Assembly (NCBI GenBank): GCA_016271365.2
Contig: CM057453.1
Location: 1,092,854,001-1,092,918,000, forward strand
Length of the DNA: 64,000 nucleotides
Reading direction: 5' to 3'
From: Neoceratodus forsteri
Lineage: Eukaryota > Chordata > Ceratodontiformes > Ceratodontidae
Positions 10,749 to 22,361 of this stretch are shown piece by piece. Position 1 is the stretch's first letter. The number at the start of each line of letters is the position of its first letter. The position numbers were made by a program, and so were the translations under genes. The notes beneath the pieces are model-generated. The model was not told the origin of the DNA. It did not search any database and saw nothing but the letters and a program-made list of their open reading frames with translations.

Positions 10749-12491
10749 ATGGAAGACAAGTCTTCCCCCGGATTTTGCCAGTGTTCGTGCGGCCAGAAAA
10801 TGTTGTTCACCGATCCCCACACCGCATGCGTCTACTGCCTGGGTGTTGACCATGACACCTCGAAGTGCGATTTTTGTCTTGCATTTGACCCTAACGTCCT
10901 TGATGACCATCTCGCACACCTGAAGTTGGGGAGGCTGGAAAAACGGAACCCTCCGGTGAAATCAAAGGAGGCTTGGTGGGTGGTTTCCACAGCCGTGGGA
11001 TCCGCCAAGATAATTGGAAAGCATGCAAGCCTTCAAGGGGGAAGCGGCTCTTGCTGGGGACTCTTCCTCTCGGTGCTTTTTCGTTCCGCTCTGCCTGGGC
11101 TCCACCTTCCCGGGTTCCTTCCGAGAGTTGTGCCAGCCGGGAGAGGGTCCTGCAGGTATGCACTCCTGTCGGTCCTGTAAGCAGGAAAAGGACCCGGGAT
11201 TGTCTTCGTCTCGGCTAAGATGTTCTTGGGATCGGGAGAGATCTCGGTCCCAGGAACCGTCAGTCTTGACTTCGGTCTAAATTGCCTCTTCGGCCGCTGG
11301 CTTCTCGGCTTTGCTGTCTGGCCAGTCAACCAAAGTGTCGATTGACGAGGTTGAAATAATCATCGACCCGATCGACCCATTGTCGCCGACTCTCTCAATC
11401 AGACTCCGGTCCTTTCTTTCCCCCAACGAGGAGACCCAGCCCGCTGGGAATCCCATCAAGGAAGTGGTCCCTGGCCCTTGGAAATCACCGGTCCCGCCGG
11501 TGTCTCTTGAGCGACTGAATCGGCCCGTCCGATCTCGATCAAAGTCTAGGATCCCCCCGAACAACAGGCTGAGGAAGAGCCACAAGCGCCCAAAAAAGAG
11601 GCAACGCCATCGGTCGTCCTCCTCGGATGAGGAGAGGCTCCGGCAGAAATTCCGGCGCTACAAAGACCTCATGTGGCAACAGCTGATTTGTCCGGGCACA
11701 AGCTGATTCCAGCTTCTACCCCAGTCATTACTTGGCTTTTGCTTCCCAGGCTGAAGCTGACTCCTTCGGAGCCGATTAAGTCACCCCCCACAGAGCCGGA
11801 GAAACCTCCGGTTCGGCCTAAACTGGTCTCTCTAAGGATCGTGGTGGAACCACCGCCCAAGCAGCCTGTGGAAGGGGCTCCTTTTAAGGAAGATAGACCA
11901 GACACTGGGCTCCCCCAGCGTCTTTTGGTCACTGTCACCCCAGACCACCCTCGATGGGTGGAAGGTGACCTGGGCGGTCGACCGTTGTATCCGGATTACT
12001 CAGATTCGTATGAGACTGGCCTACATTCTTATCCCAGGGATGACGAATCGGATGATGGGGTTAGAGATGGAGGAAGTCCTTCGTCCTTTCAGGGCATTCT
12101 TCACCTCATCTCTGAGTCTACAGGAATGCCCCTGGAACCTATCCAGAAAAAGGCAGAGTATCCTCTCACAGACATCCTCAGGAGAGGGGATACCCCAACG
12201 GGGGCCTTTCCTGTGGCTGAGGCTTCCTGTCCAGCTCCATCTGCCTGCATGGCCCGCAAGTATGCGGTATCCTTGGGGTCCCTTGCGGGTTACACAAAGC
12301 ACCCTTCGGCCGAGAGCCTGGTGATCACCTGTGTGTTCAGGCGTACTGGCAGTTTTGCCGACACTGACCGACCTCCTGAAAAAGAATCCAAACTCTTGGA
12401 TCATTCGGCTCGAAAGGTCTGTGTGGCCTTTGTCAGGCAAGTTCAGCCATCATCATGGCACACTTCTCCCATGCCCTCTTGGGGTCTTTGA
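10749..12491 (+). pseudogene. DIRS-A gag-like ORF with Cys/His motif, frameshifted
   Basis: This begins MEDKSSPGFCQCSCGQ at 10749. A Cys/His cluster follows: FCQCSCG, then DPHTACVYCLGVDH, then CDFC, over residues 8-45. This resembles the putative zinc-binding start of DIRS gag proteins. Downstream frames (11311-11706, then 11673-12491) are Pro/Arg/Ser-rich and basic, including a RKSHKRPKKRQRHR stretch that could bind nucleic acid. The frame must change at least twice, so this is a decayed gene. The presumed role is nucleoprotein formation. Confidence 0.75.
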
Positions 12492-13209
12492 ATGAAGTCC
12501 TCCCACACCTCCCCACAGATGTGCAGACCACGGTCAAGCAGATCTGGGATCAGGGAAACAGCAGCTTCAGACAGCCCTGGACATTGGGGATTCTTGTGCC
12601 CGCTCGATGGCATCCGCAGTTACCTCTCATCACAGGGCTTAGCTGAGACTCTCCTTTTTTTCCGGCAGATACTCAGCACAAACTAACTGACGTGTCTTTT
12701 CTGGGCACCGATCTTTTCGGCCCAGGTGTGGCTGATCACCTTTAGCGTATTGAGCAGTCCAGTGCCACCTTGGACGCTACTTCTGCTAAAGGTTCTTCAG
12801 GCAAGAAACAGCAGAAGAAGAAGAAGCATTTTCGGCACTCTTCCCCTGCGGTACAGCAACCCTGCTTTAAGGGAGGGCAGCAGCAGGCTCAAGCCTGATG
12901 CCCCCGGCCCAAGCCCGGGCCCTCCCAGGCCCGTAAAGGCCGAAGTTCAGGTCCTAGATCCTCCTCCTCCAAGCCTTCTTAGTGACGGGGTGGGGGCTGC
13001 CACCCTCTCTCCCGTCACGCCAGCTCTGGGTCCTACCGTGGGGGACCGGCTCTGCCACTTTCCTTCCGCCTGGTCCATTATTACCATGGACAGGTGGGTT
13101 TTGGAAGTGGTCAGTCAGGGACTGCCTCTGGAATTTGAGCAGCACCCTCCAAGCTGAGCCCGCGCCCCTCGGGAGGGAAAGAGTATCCATCCATACTCAG
13201 TCTGCTCTC

Positions 13210-13830
13210 TGAGACGACATTGCTCAGCTCCTCCTCAAGGAGGCAGTAGCTCTAGTGGCGGATTCTCCAACAGACCCAGGCTTTGTTTCTAGGTGCTTCC
13301 TGGTGCCCAAGCAGACTGGGGTCTGACACCCCATTCTAGGTCTGCATGACCTGAATCAGTATCTCAGGTCACGTACCATGGTCACTCTGTCCCAGATCAT
13401 ACTATCCTTGGAGCGAAACATGTGGTTCTGTTCACTGGATCTGCAGGACGCGTTCTTTCACGTACAAATCCATCCCATCTCCTTGGCGGTTCCTCCGCTT
13501 CAGAGCCGAAGGGACCCTGTATGAGTTCCGAGCCATGCCGTTCGGCCTGTCGTCGGCCCCACGGGTTTTCACTAAATGTGTTGCAGTGGTGGCAGCCCAT
13601 CTCAGGCGTCGGGGGGGGGGTGTCACAATTTACCCCTGCCTCGATGATTGGCTCTTAGCAGGTCCCACCCTGCAGGAGGTGGAGAGGTCCAGGGACCTGG
13701 CCCTCCAGACCTGCTCCCAACTCGACCTCTTGATCAACAGGGCCAGGCTGGAACTCGTGCCTTCTCAGGTGATGTGCTTCATCAGGGCAGAGCTCGACTC
13801 TCATCAAGCCAGAGCTTGACTCCCGGCGGA
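13210..13830 (+). pseudogene. DIRS-A reverse transcriptase, frameshifted
   Basis: The order of RT blocks is intact across three frames: SRCFLVPKQTG near 13285, HPILGLHDLNQYL near 13335, CSLDLQDAFFHVQIHP near 13430 (first catalytic Asp), MPFGLSSAPRVFTKC from 13535, and YPCLDDWLLAG near 13630, where the DD pair is present. Frameshifts near 13480-13530 and a stop after HQARA at 13817 disable it. It would copy the element RNA inside gag particles. The LDDWLL form of the catalytic motif is characteristic of the DIRS/Ngaro lineage. Confidence 0.88.
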
Positions 13831-14079
13831 CAGGGCAGAGGTTCTGTCCTCCTTTGCCCAATCATTTCTGGTTGGGCAATTGTGCCCTGTCCGGGACTTT
13901 CTGCGCCTTCTGGGTTACATGGCGGTGTGCACCTCCGTGGTCTGTTGGGCCCAGTGGCACATGCGCCCCCTCTAATGGGAACTGGCCGCCCAGTGGACTC
14001 AGCGACATGGTCATTTCAATCAGCTGATCACTGTAACCCAGAAGATGTGGGGCGCTCTCCAGTGGTGGACCGCCCCAGA

Positions 14080-14620
14080 CCGGTTGCAGGAAGGGATCCC
14101 ATTTGTTCGCCCAGAGCCGACTGTCGTCCTCACGACCAGCGCTTCTCTCATTGGCTGGGGAGCCCACATGGGGAACAAAAGGGCCCATGGGTTCTGAACC
14201 CCTGAGGAGTCCCAGTGCCACATCAACCTGTTGGAGCTCAGAGCAGTCAGACTGGCACTGTCAGCTTTTACTCCTCAGCTGAGGGGTCAAGTGGTTCAAG
14301 TCCAGACGGATAATACCATGACCGTGTGCTACCTCAACAAACAGGGCGGCACGCACTCCTGTCTGCTTTGCAGGGAGGCGCTCCACACCTGGACCCTCAT
14401 AAGCCATCTGGAGGTGGATCTCCTAGCCATTCATGTGGCTGGAGCCTCAAACCATCTGGTGGATGCTCTCAGCTGCTTAGCCGAGACATCCCATGAGTGG
14501 TCTCTCCATCCAGAGGTAGCTTACGGCCTGTTCTCCCACTGGGGCAAACCGATGGTGGACCTGTTTGCCTCTGGGGAAAACACCAAGTTGAGGCTGTTTC
14601 ATGCCCACCCCCCTCAGTAG
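14080..14620 (+). pseudogene. DIRS-A RNase H domain
   Basis: Blocks typical of DIRS RNase H are present: a DASLIGWGAH-like start near 14140 in one frame, INLLELRAVRLAL from 14225, VQTDNTMTVCYLNKQGG near 14305 (Asp/Asn of the active site), and HVAGASNHLVDALS near 14440. A stop at 14620 separates it from a connector with PMVDLFAS and FYAFPP-like blocks that usually sits between RNase H and the recombinase. The role is degrading template RNA. Confidence 0.85.
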
Positions 14621-14927
14621 GGCTCGCTGCAGGGGATGCCTTCTCAAGGCCTTGGACCCCAGGCCTCTTCTACGCCTTCCCTCCATTTCCCGTGATCCAC
14701 AAGGTGCTCCTCAAGGTGAGGAGGGACAAGTCGAAGGTGATTCTGGTAGCCCCAGACTGGCCACACCAGTTCTGGTATCCAGATCCCCTCAGCCTCAGGT
14801 GCAGGCCCCTGGAACGGCTTCCAGCATGCCCGGACCAGATCTCAGTTAACCAGGGGAAGGTATTCCATCCGGACCTTCAGTCCCTGCACCTCATAGCCTG
14901 GTACCTGAGCAGCTAGAGTTCCAGGCT

Positions 14928-15952
14928 TTGGGTCTTTCCAAGGATGTCTTCACCATGGTGGAGGCATCCAGAAAGGAATCGACCAGGAAATGTTATGCCT
15001 TCAAATGGAAAAGGTTTTCCATTTGGTGTCAGGGCAAGGGCCTGAACCCTCTGTCCTGTCCGGTGGCTAACATTCTCAACTACCTTTGGTCTCTCTCTCC
15101 AAAGGGGGTCTTCGGTCATCGACCCTTGGGGTGTACCTGGCAGCCATCTCTGTTTACTGGGCATGGGCCGATCAGCCGACGGTGCAGGAGACAGTGGTTG
15201 GGTGCTTTTTCAAAGGCCTCGATCACATATCCCCTCCGTTGCGTTAACCTCCACCTCCATGGGATCTACTGCTGGTATTGGCAAAGCTCATGGGCAAGCC
15301 ATTCGAAGCAATGCACAAGTGTGCGTTGTCACACTTGTCATTGAAGACAGACTTCTTTGTGGCTATCATGTCTGCCAGAAGGACAGAGGAGCTCCAGGCA
15401 CTTTCGGTGGACTCCCCTTACCTGGTCTTCCACAGGGACAGGGTTGTCCTATGCCCCCACCTGATATTCTTTCCGAAGGTGGTGTCAGGGTTTTGCCTTA
15501 ACCAGGTGTTAACTCTGCCAGTATACTACCCTAATTACACCTCGGAGGCTGAGTACAAGCTCCATACTTTGGACCTGAGACGAGCTCTCCCCTATTATTA
15601 GGAGAGTATGGCGGAAATTCAGGGAGAGGTTCACCAGCTGTTTATCACCTACGCTGAAGCCGCTTCTGGCAGACCTGCGTCAAAATGGAGTATTGCAAGG
15701 TGGATTACATCTTGCATAAGTCTGTGCTATGAGTTGGCAGGCACGGAGCTTCCCAAAGGGATAAGAGCTCATTCTTCCTCCCATACCGCTGCATCGGTGG
15801 CTGCTTCCATTAACATCACTATCCAGGGAATCTGTTGGGCTGCTACCTGGAAGTCAGCAAACACCTTCATTATCCATTACCACATCGACCTTGAGTCACA
15901 CCGGGATGCTAGTTTTGGGGCCTCAGTTCTCCAATCTCTATTTCCCAAGTGA
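14928..15952 (+). pseudogene. DIRS-A tyrosine recombinase, frameshifted
   Basis: The N-terminal core-binding helices are visible (STRKCYAFKWKRFSIWC, about 14980-15035). A catalytic-domain segment containing SARRTEELQALS follows at about 15370, with the first conserved Arg. The C-terminal block AHSSSHTAASVAAS (about 15770) is next, then WKSANTFIIHYHID near 15850 with the putative Tyr. The family HxxR signature is degraded here, with Ser at the Arg position. Frame changes occur near 15160-15280 and a stop sits at 15601. The enzyme would integrate a circular cDNA. It is inactive in this copy. Confidence 0.85.
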
Positions 15953-16000
15953 GTATCTGCGGGGGGGTGCGTCTTGCCTCCCAGAGAACTGCTAGGAGTC

Positions 16001-16100
16001 TGCCAATAAGTGTGGATGAACAGCATATCCACGATCCTAGAAAAACAGGTTACTCACCTGTAACAGTAGTTCTAGGAGTGGTATATGTTGTTCATCCACA
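16001..16100. repeat. DIRS-A internal complementary region
   Basis: Bases 16001-16045 are the reverse complement of the left outer end (10475-10520). Bases 16037-16100 are the reverse complement of the right outer end (16267-16326). The two halves meet in an A run. Such a region is diagnostic of DIRS elements and is thought to template joining of the two ends into a circle. Confidence 0.93.
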
Positions 16101-16132
16101 CGAACCCACCTGACCTCCCCGGCTGCGGATGC

Positions 16133-16326
16133 ACAAACCTGGCTTCCAGCAGGCTAAGATCTGGCATCATGGAGTGGAGCCGAGGGTTATACCACCCGGA
16201 TGGGTGGGAGGAGACAACTTGAAGACTTCCAGCTATTCTTAAAGGGGAAAGGGACATGCCAATAAGTGTGGATGAACAACATATACCACTCCTAGAACTA
16301 CTGTTACAGGTGAATAAACTGTTTTT
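16133..16326 (-). repeat. DIRS-A right inverted terminal repeat
   Basis: Inverted partner of 10475-10645. The extreme right end (16290-16326) is also complementary to the right half of the internal complementary region. It ends in GTTTTT, directly before the CR1 continuation at 16328. Confidence 0.92.
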
Positions 16327-16327
16327 C

Positions 16328-17775
16328 TTCAGCTACGTAAGGGAAAATGACATATAAAGGACAGCATAGAAAGAATGAGGAAGGATGGAGAATGTGTGGT
16401 TGAAATATGGATAATATGTTTCGGAAGGATAGAGAAAGTCTAGTGGAAGACAAAGGGAAGGCAAACACATTAAATTAGTACTTTAGTTCTGTGCTCATGG
16501 TGGAGAGTGCAGGACCAATCCTAGACAGCCAGATAGGATTTAAGGGTACTGTTGAAGAGACAGAAATATACCTAGAGAATGCATGCTGAAGTGGCTACAG
16601 GACCTAAACATTAAGAAGTTCCCAGGGCCAGAATTGCTGGACTTTAGGGGTGGTGAAAGAGAAAAGCAGCCCTATTCAGGGAGTCAGTGGCCACAGGCAA
16701 AGTGCCATCAGACTGGAAGATGGAAAATGGGGTCCCCTGGCTGGGATAGGGAGAATGCAGATAATTAAATGACAGTGAGCCTTACATCAGTAGTGAGTGA
16801 ACTACTAAGACAGTTACAAGAGAACTGGTATTTAAGTTTGTAGGGGATAACAGGCTTACAGGCAGAAATCAACATGGGTTCATTCATGAGAGGCAAGCTG
16901 TGTCGAACAAACTTGATTGATTTTTTTTCAGTTTGGTGACATTTGGTAGATAGGGCCAGGCATCTCACATCTTGTACCTGGATGTCAGTAAGACCTTTGA
17001 TTTTGTGCTGCATAGGAGGCTCTTGAAAAAGTGAGGAGACTAGTGGAAGGGCTATCTAGGTGCATTAGGAACTAGTTGACAGACAGGACTCAGAGTAGCT
17101 CTAAACAGAAAGTTCCCTGATGGCGGGGGGTGGGCACTAGTGGAGTACCGCAGAGGTCTGTGTGTAACCAGTAGTTTTTAACATGCGTATCAGTGACATC
17201 AGGGTGGGGTTAGAGGGGAAAGTTAGTCTGTTTGCAGGCGATACAAAACTCGGGGAGTGGACAGTGAGCAAGGAATAAACGGCTTGAGAAGAGATGTAGC
17301 GAGGTTGGAGCAGTGGTCTGGAATTGGTAGTTGAAAGTGAATGCCAAAAAATGTAATGCACATAGATAACAAAAATCCACAGACGGAATATTGCATCAGT
17401 GGGGTCAAGGTGGAGCACTCCGTGGAAGAAAGAGACCTGGGGGTGATAATTACCAACAGTTTGAAAATCTATTCCCAATGTATTACGGTCTCTGGGAAGG
17501 CAAACCAAATCAAGTAAGATTTCACTAGTTGCTGGAGCGAGGTAAAACTGCCACTGTGCAGGTCATTGGTTCGACTGCATCTGGAGCATTCTGTACAGTT
17601 TTGGATCCCACATCAAAGGAATGGCAGAGAGGCTAAATACTATTCAGCGAAGGGCTTGGAAAATGATTGCAGAGCAGCAAGGTAGGTCCTATGAGGGGAT
17701 ACTGGAAAATCTTATCATGCACTCTGTGGGACACTGGAGGTGAGAGGGACAGGATAGAAACATACAAATACATGC
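16328..17775 (+). mobile_element. CR1 LINE, second segment (RT)
   Basis: This continues the CR1 begun at 8985, with FFSYVREND at 16328, a KYFSSVL-like block near 16470, PGPELLDF near 16625, and RT remnants through 17500. The last recognisable part is a RDRIETYKYMQ block near 17750. Stops are very frequent, so this is an old copy. It is again interrupted at about 17776. Confidence 0.8.
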
Positions 17776-17866
17776 AGAGATATTTGTATTTATTTATTTT
17801 ACCAGGAAAAGCTCCATTGAGCAATGCTGATTTACAAGGAGGTCCTGGGTAGGACAGAATACAATA

Positions 17867-17975
17867 CAGTAAACAATTTGATAACATAGGAATAACAGCA
17901 AAACAGTAAGCAGTTTGATAGCATAGGAATAACAGCAAGATAGTACAGTTTGAATAGCATATAGGAAACAAAAAG
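17867..17975. repeat. 37-bp tandem repeat, about 3 copies
   Basis: A unit starting CAGTAAACAATTTGATAACA at 17867 repeats from 17904 (period 37). A more diverged third copy lies near 17947. Each unit carries ATAGGAATAACAGCAA or a variant. Confidence 0.75.
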
Positions 17976-18320
17976 GTAATGTATATATCTATAACGGGTA
18001 TTGTGGTACTGAGTTATAAGAAATAGCTTAGCGTAACACAAGATATCTGCTGACCTGACTTAATTGACCCTATACAGGACAGCAGGACTCTACTACTTCA
18101 TCAGTTAAGCCTTGCAATGAGCTAAAATGTGGATAATATGCAGTCAAAAAGTGTAGACAAATCATAACATAACATCAGTAAACTGAGCCTGCAGAGCAGT
18201 GTGAAAAACCTGAAAACAACAGTAGAAAGCATAGTAATCCCTGCAGAGTCTGAAACAATATTTGAAAATGGCGCCAAAGAAAAGAGTTGCTCCCACAGCA
18301 GTGCAGCTCTGTACTGCCTA

Positions 18321-18540
18321 TTATCCTGCTGTGCTGTGCTCTGGGAGCATGGAGAAGAAAGGCAGCAGAGCCCTCTAGACTCAGTGCCTCATAGTGGGGA
18401 GGAAGGGCTCACGACAGCTTAGGATGCTGTTATCCTGCTGTGCTGTGCTGTGCTCCGGCGATGTAGAGGGGGAAGGCAGTGGAGCCCTCTAGAACTCGTG
18501 CCCTCACAGTGGGGGGTTCACAACTGAGCTGTAAATGCTA
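18321..18540. repeat. 109-bp tandem duplication
   Basis: Two copies begin TTATCCTGCTGTGCTGTGCT at 18321 and 18430. Both contain GGCAGxGGAGCCCTCTAGA-type sequence and a conserved CAGTGGGG-like end. An internal TGCTG microsatellite has lengthened in the second copy. Confidence 0.75.
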
Positions 18541-18554
18541 TTGGAATTGTTCAA

Positions 18555-18640
18555 GATGAGGTACAGTACAACCACCAGGGGGGCACAAGCTCAAGCTGGA
18601 AGGGGGGGCGCTCCGAAAAGGACATCAGAAAGTAATTTTT
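18555..18640 (+). mobile_element. CR1 3' fragment, third segment
   Basis: A short stretch with CAAGCTCAAGCTGGAAGGGG and AAGGACATCAGAAAGTA matches the 3' ORF2 region of CR1, compare 40600-40650. It is probably the remaining end of the CR1 begun at 8985. Confidence 0.6.
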
Positions 18641-19179
18641 ATCTCATTCTATCTTATCTGGCCATTTTTAGTTGGTTTAGCAATGGATGGTTCCGACGCC
18701 ATGTGGTGCTGCCGGTTAATGGAGCAGCTGGTGGGCAAGTGGAACAGTAGAGAGTTTGGAAAAGGTAGCTTCAAATATAAATAGCACATTAATTTCCAAA
18801 ATATAGTTGTTGTGAATCACGCTCTTTGTTCAGGATTAACTTTCAGTAGATCTTACACTTGGAAAAATCATATCTGTTTCTTTAAATCAAAATTACAATA
18901 AACCCTATTGAGACTTTAACAATTCAGTAGAATTTATGGAGGTAGTTCTATGAGAGCCTCCATTAGAGTCCTCAAGCCAGACTTGTCCTGATTCCATCGT
19001 ATGCTACAGAACGTTTGGGTGGGGAAGCACTCCAGGTGCTATCCTCAAATCAGAACTGTGCCAGTGTACTTTACAGGCAGACAGACTGTCTTTTTCATTA
19101 TTGGTTAAATGTTTCCAAATCTGGAAGTTGTGTTTTGACTGCCTAAGCATTCAGAAACAACTATATCTTGAAAGGCTGG
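18641..19179. other. Unassigned sequence left of DIRS-B
   Basis: A/T-rich sequence with no recognisable exon, element terminus or repeat. Confidence 0.4.
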
Positions 19180-19375
19180 GATCTGACATCGGGGGTATCT
19201 CTTGCAGCAGGCCACACACAGGCCGTGGAACTATAGTTGTCAGGCACGGGGACCACATGGTTAACTTTTCTAGCTAGCAGTCTAGCTGGGGGCCACCCAC
19301 TGTGATGTCATACAGTGATGTCACCCCATGGTATGAGTGGGTGGTGCCCACATCTTCCTCCGTTCTTTTCCTGCC
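19180..19375 (+). repeat. DIRS-B left inverted terminal repeat
   Basis: Mirror match to 31350-31563, sharing TTTTCTAGCTAGCAGT, TGACATCA/TGACGTC-type blocks and TCACCCCATGGTAT. The outer 35 bp also match the complement of the internal complementary region. Confidence 0.88.
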
Positions 19376-19654
19376 ATCGACCACTGCACGTCGGATCTCC
19401 ATAAACCGCCACAAGCTTCAGTCGACCGCTTTCTAATTTTACAAATTGAGCTTTAAAAAAAAAATCCTTTTGGTTGAGCTGCAACTTCAGAGGACCCATG
19501 CCTTGATGGGGAGCATTTACAGTTAACTTCCTCGGTGTGACTTTGGCTTCTCTGGCCTACGAGGACTTCGTCTCTGGCCCCGGGGGTTGGGGGGGGGTTC
19601 TTCCTCTAGGACACCTTTCCTGTATGCCACTCTTCTTAGGCACTGTCCGCAATG

Positions 19655-20032
19655 GTGTTGTTGCCTTCCAGGGCCGCACCCTTTTCTGCCACCCAACACT
19701 CTCCCTCATTTCACAGAGTACAGCTCTGGCAGTCGGGCTGCGGTTCTTCTAGGGCCGGCGTGCCCCTGATCTCTCCGGGGGTGGTTCTCTACTCCCTGGC
19801 TACTTCTTGGTCACAGCTCCTCCTGGGCGCTGACCTTTCAGTGTTGTTGCCTTCTGTGGCTGCACCATTTTCTGCCACCTAACACTGTCCCTCATCCTAT
19901 AGAGTACAGCTCTGGCAGTTTGGCTGCCAGTCCATTGAGGCCGGCATGCCCGCTTGAGGCTTCGGGGCCAGTTTCTCCTCCCTGAGAGCCTTCTGGCCAT
20001 TGCCTCCCTTCTTTCCACTCTGGGGGCCAGCC
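19655..20032 (+). repeat. 186-bp tandem duplication in DIRS-B gag region
   Basis: GTGTTGTTGCCTTC occurs at 19655 and 19841, and the following about 100 bp match, including ACAGAGTACAGCTCTGGCAG versus ATAGAGTACAGCTCTGGCAG. A weaker third block (GCGTTGTAGCCCTCCTGAGC) starts near 20040. Repeats in a gag leader could be structural or accidental. No intact gag frame remains in 19500-20700. Confidence 0.7.
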
Positions 20033-20720
20033 GCGATGGCGTTGTAGCCCTCCTGAGCCACGCCTCTTGTTGCCTGCCAATGCCTGTCAATTCTCTTGCA
20101 AGGCATGGCTTGGGCACTGGGACCCGTCGGTCCTTATTCGGCTGTCAGGTCCTTCACCTTGTTGTCCCGCATCCCAGTCTTTCTTGGGGTGGATTTCAGC
20201 TCGCAGCCTGTGCGCGAGCATCTGGGTGTTTCTTGATGTCGGGCCCTACTTTGCCAACCCGACGTCATCCTGCTTCTGCCCTCCTATTCCCCTCTTTCGG
20301 TCTTGGGCCGTGAATAGGGTACTATGCCGCTATGCTTTTCGCAAGTGCGATCGCATCCCCCTAAGGTCAGTCAAGATACATTCTTGAGGCACCCGCTGGG
20401 CGCATCCTGAATGCTGCACTGTGTTGCTGCCAATTGGTACGGGGATGGTAGGGCCTTTGCCGCAGCACCTCCCTGTTGCCCTCATTTTGGCAACCACCCT
20501 GATCACTTCACAGTGTGTCCGTACAGGCTGGGAGTGGCAGCAGGCTCCATTCCTAAAATCCAGTCCTTATGCAGGGCTGCCATGCCTGAGGCAGAGGCCC
20601 TTCGGGATCCAGCTTCCTGCGGGAAAAATTTTGGAAGAGGGGCATGCATGCATACACTCTCAGCTCCCGGTCTCTGGACTAGGAGCTCACAATTCAACTG
20701 CCGCAGGTACGTGGGTATTA

Positions 20721-22361
20721 AGATAACACTGCACACAGTAATTGGGTTCAACACACCCGCAGTGTGTTTTATTTTATACAAAAATAGAAAAAATATATAG
20801 AAATAAAACCGTTAAACAGAACAAGAAAATAAACAATAGCTCAAGGCTATTTCACCTTATATCAGGTATCTCAAAACGATTCATCAGCTTTCCTGTTGTT
20901 AGAGATAAAATTCCCGTTCAGGCATAGGTCCTTCTGCTTACTTTCCTTCAGGTAAGTGAGACTGGCTGTCCAGCTAATCTGACTGTTGGTGTTTGAGGAG
21001 GGCTTATATAGCCCTCCCACTTATGGGAAAGTCCCTCCTATAACATCCAATTAGTTCTAGAATGGTCCCTAAATAGGGAAACTCTTTCTTATTACATAAT
21101 GAGGTTTTACTTATGGGAAGTTCCTTATTTTCTATATATGCAAACAGTGCAAACATTTATTTCATTTATGCATGTGCTGTATTGTTATAGTATATGGACA
21201 CTAGCCCTTTAATTTATATCTCAGGGCTCTATACATAACGGGGCTTCTTTAGAAACCTGCAGTGTCTCTTTATTCTTTAATTTGTTTAATTTCTTTATTG
21301 TGTTTCTTTTATCTTGCAGCCCTCTCCTTATTCCGAGGGTTACTTCAGCTGTATAGCATTTCCACATACATAGGGACATTCCTGTCCCTTTAAATCATTT
21401 GTTTTCTATGTTGAAGCAGAGTGGCAGACTACTAGACAATCATTATCTAACCGCTCTGCTTTGGGGCTCTGCATAGCTTTGGTAAGCCCCTTTTTATTTT
21501 TTTTTTATACTGGGCTGTAGCTTTTATGTCCAGGGACAGCATAGTCCCTTTTTATTTTCAAGCGCTTGCTTTTCAGAGCGCACAGATTACTCGGGGAAGC
21601 CTGCCTCTCTAGCAGCCTGGACTGGCTGAACACATGCCATGGACTCCTCCGTGGCTAGCTGGCACAATTCTACAGCATATTTTATACAACCCAGCAGCTG
21701 GAAGTCCTAATATTACAGATGCGTTAGTAATTATTTACACAGATACTGAGTGGCAGCAAAAGTAAAGTTTGCCACTTGGTTCAAACAGTTCCTGCTTCAA
21801 TGCAGGATTTCTTTGGCATAACAGTCTACATAACAACGAAGCGGCAGCAAAATAATTCAAACATCATAAGCACAATGCCGCTTTGTATCCATAATCCATC
21901 TATCAGAGTGGATGTTATTTCTAAACATTCCTGCACCATATATGTAAAAATGTCATAAGCATTAACTTAATTAGGCACTGCAGCACTTTAAACTCATAAT
22001 ATGGCACAAAATGCACTTTATTTATTCTCATGCATTTTATTCAACCAGCACCTTATTTCATTCCTGCCAGCTAGCTCTGACTGTGTTTACAGCGCTTTTC
22101 TGATTAAGTGATATTCTGGGGTTAATTTTTGGCCCACCCACTTTCCCCCACCTCCGGCCTTTATTAAATAGACTTCCTCTCCCCTCGGGGACTGCCTACA
22201 GGAGTAAACTGTCTCATTAGCAGACACACCTTAAAGTGGCAGTCCTAAATCTTTACGTCTTACTGTCAGCAGGCTACCCTGCACCCCTTGAGGTCAGACC
22301 TAACACCAGGTTGGCAAACCCAGAGTATAGGTGGTGGTTGAGCTGGCCCCTGTACCTAACA
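20721..22361 (-). mobile_element. LTR-like block inserted in DIRS-B
   Basis: Read on the minus strand it starts TGTTAGGTACAGGGGCC and carries a TATA box (CTATATAAG) two thirds of the way along. Several AATAAA/ATAAAA-like signals then precede the end near 20721. This is the promoter, R and polyadenylation order of an LTR. A TATTA pentamer flanks both sides (20716-20720 and 22362-22366), compatible with a 5-bp target duplication. The inner end lacks the canonical CA, so the exact boundary is uncertain. No internal retroviral genes are present, so it would be a solo LTR. Confidence 0.5.
21003..21011 (-). promoter_or_regulatory. Candidate TATA box of the LTR-like block
   Basis: CTATATAAG on the minus strand, in a GGGAGGG-CTATATAAG-CCCTCC context, upstream of the A/T-rich polyadenylation-like zone at 20760-20850. 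Function is inferred from position only. Confidence 0.45.

Larger units (their letters stand above)
10475..16326 (+). mobile_element. DIRS-A: near-complete DIRS-type tyrosine-recombinase retrotransposon
   Basis: At 5.85 kb this carries the defining DIRS architecture: inverted terminal repeats, a gag-like ORF, RT, RNase H, a tyrosine recombinase, and an internal complementary region joining the complements of both outer ends. DIRS elements replicate through a circular DNA intermediate and integrate by site-specific recombination without a target duplication, and none is seen here. Both outer ends abut a T run (TTTCTAG at the left, CTGTTTTT at the right), consistent with a short T-rich crossover core. 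Coding regions are collinear but broken by several frameshifts and stops, so it is not autonomous. It is inserted in a CR1 or SINE tail. Confidence 0.93.
17776..18554. repeat. Unclassified 0.78-kb insert in CR1
   Basis: This separates two parts of the same CR1 (RDRIETYKYMQ before it, QAQAGRGGAP-like block after it). It starts with a T/A-rich TTTATTTATTTTACCAGG block and holds two different tandem repeats, listed separately. No TIR, LTR or coding domain is seen. Confidence 0.5.

Noticed and set aside
11673..12491. 272-codon open frame as a host gene
   Set aside because: It lies inside DIRS-A between its ITRs and is the gag body of the element.
20898..22361. Shorter LTR with perfect TGTTAG...CTAACA ends
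   Set aside because: It would exclude the polyadenylation-like zone downstream of the TATA box, and no flanking duplication exists.
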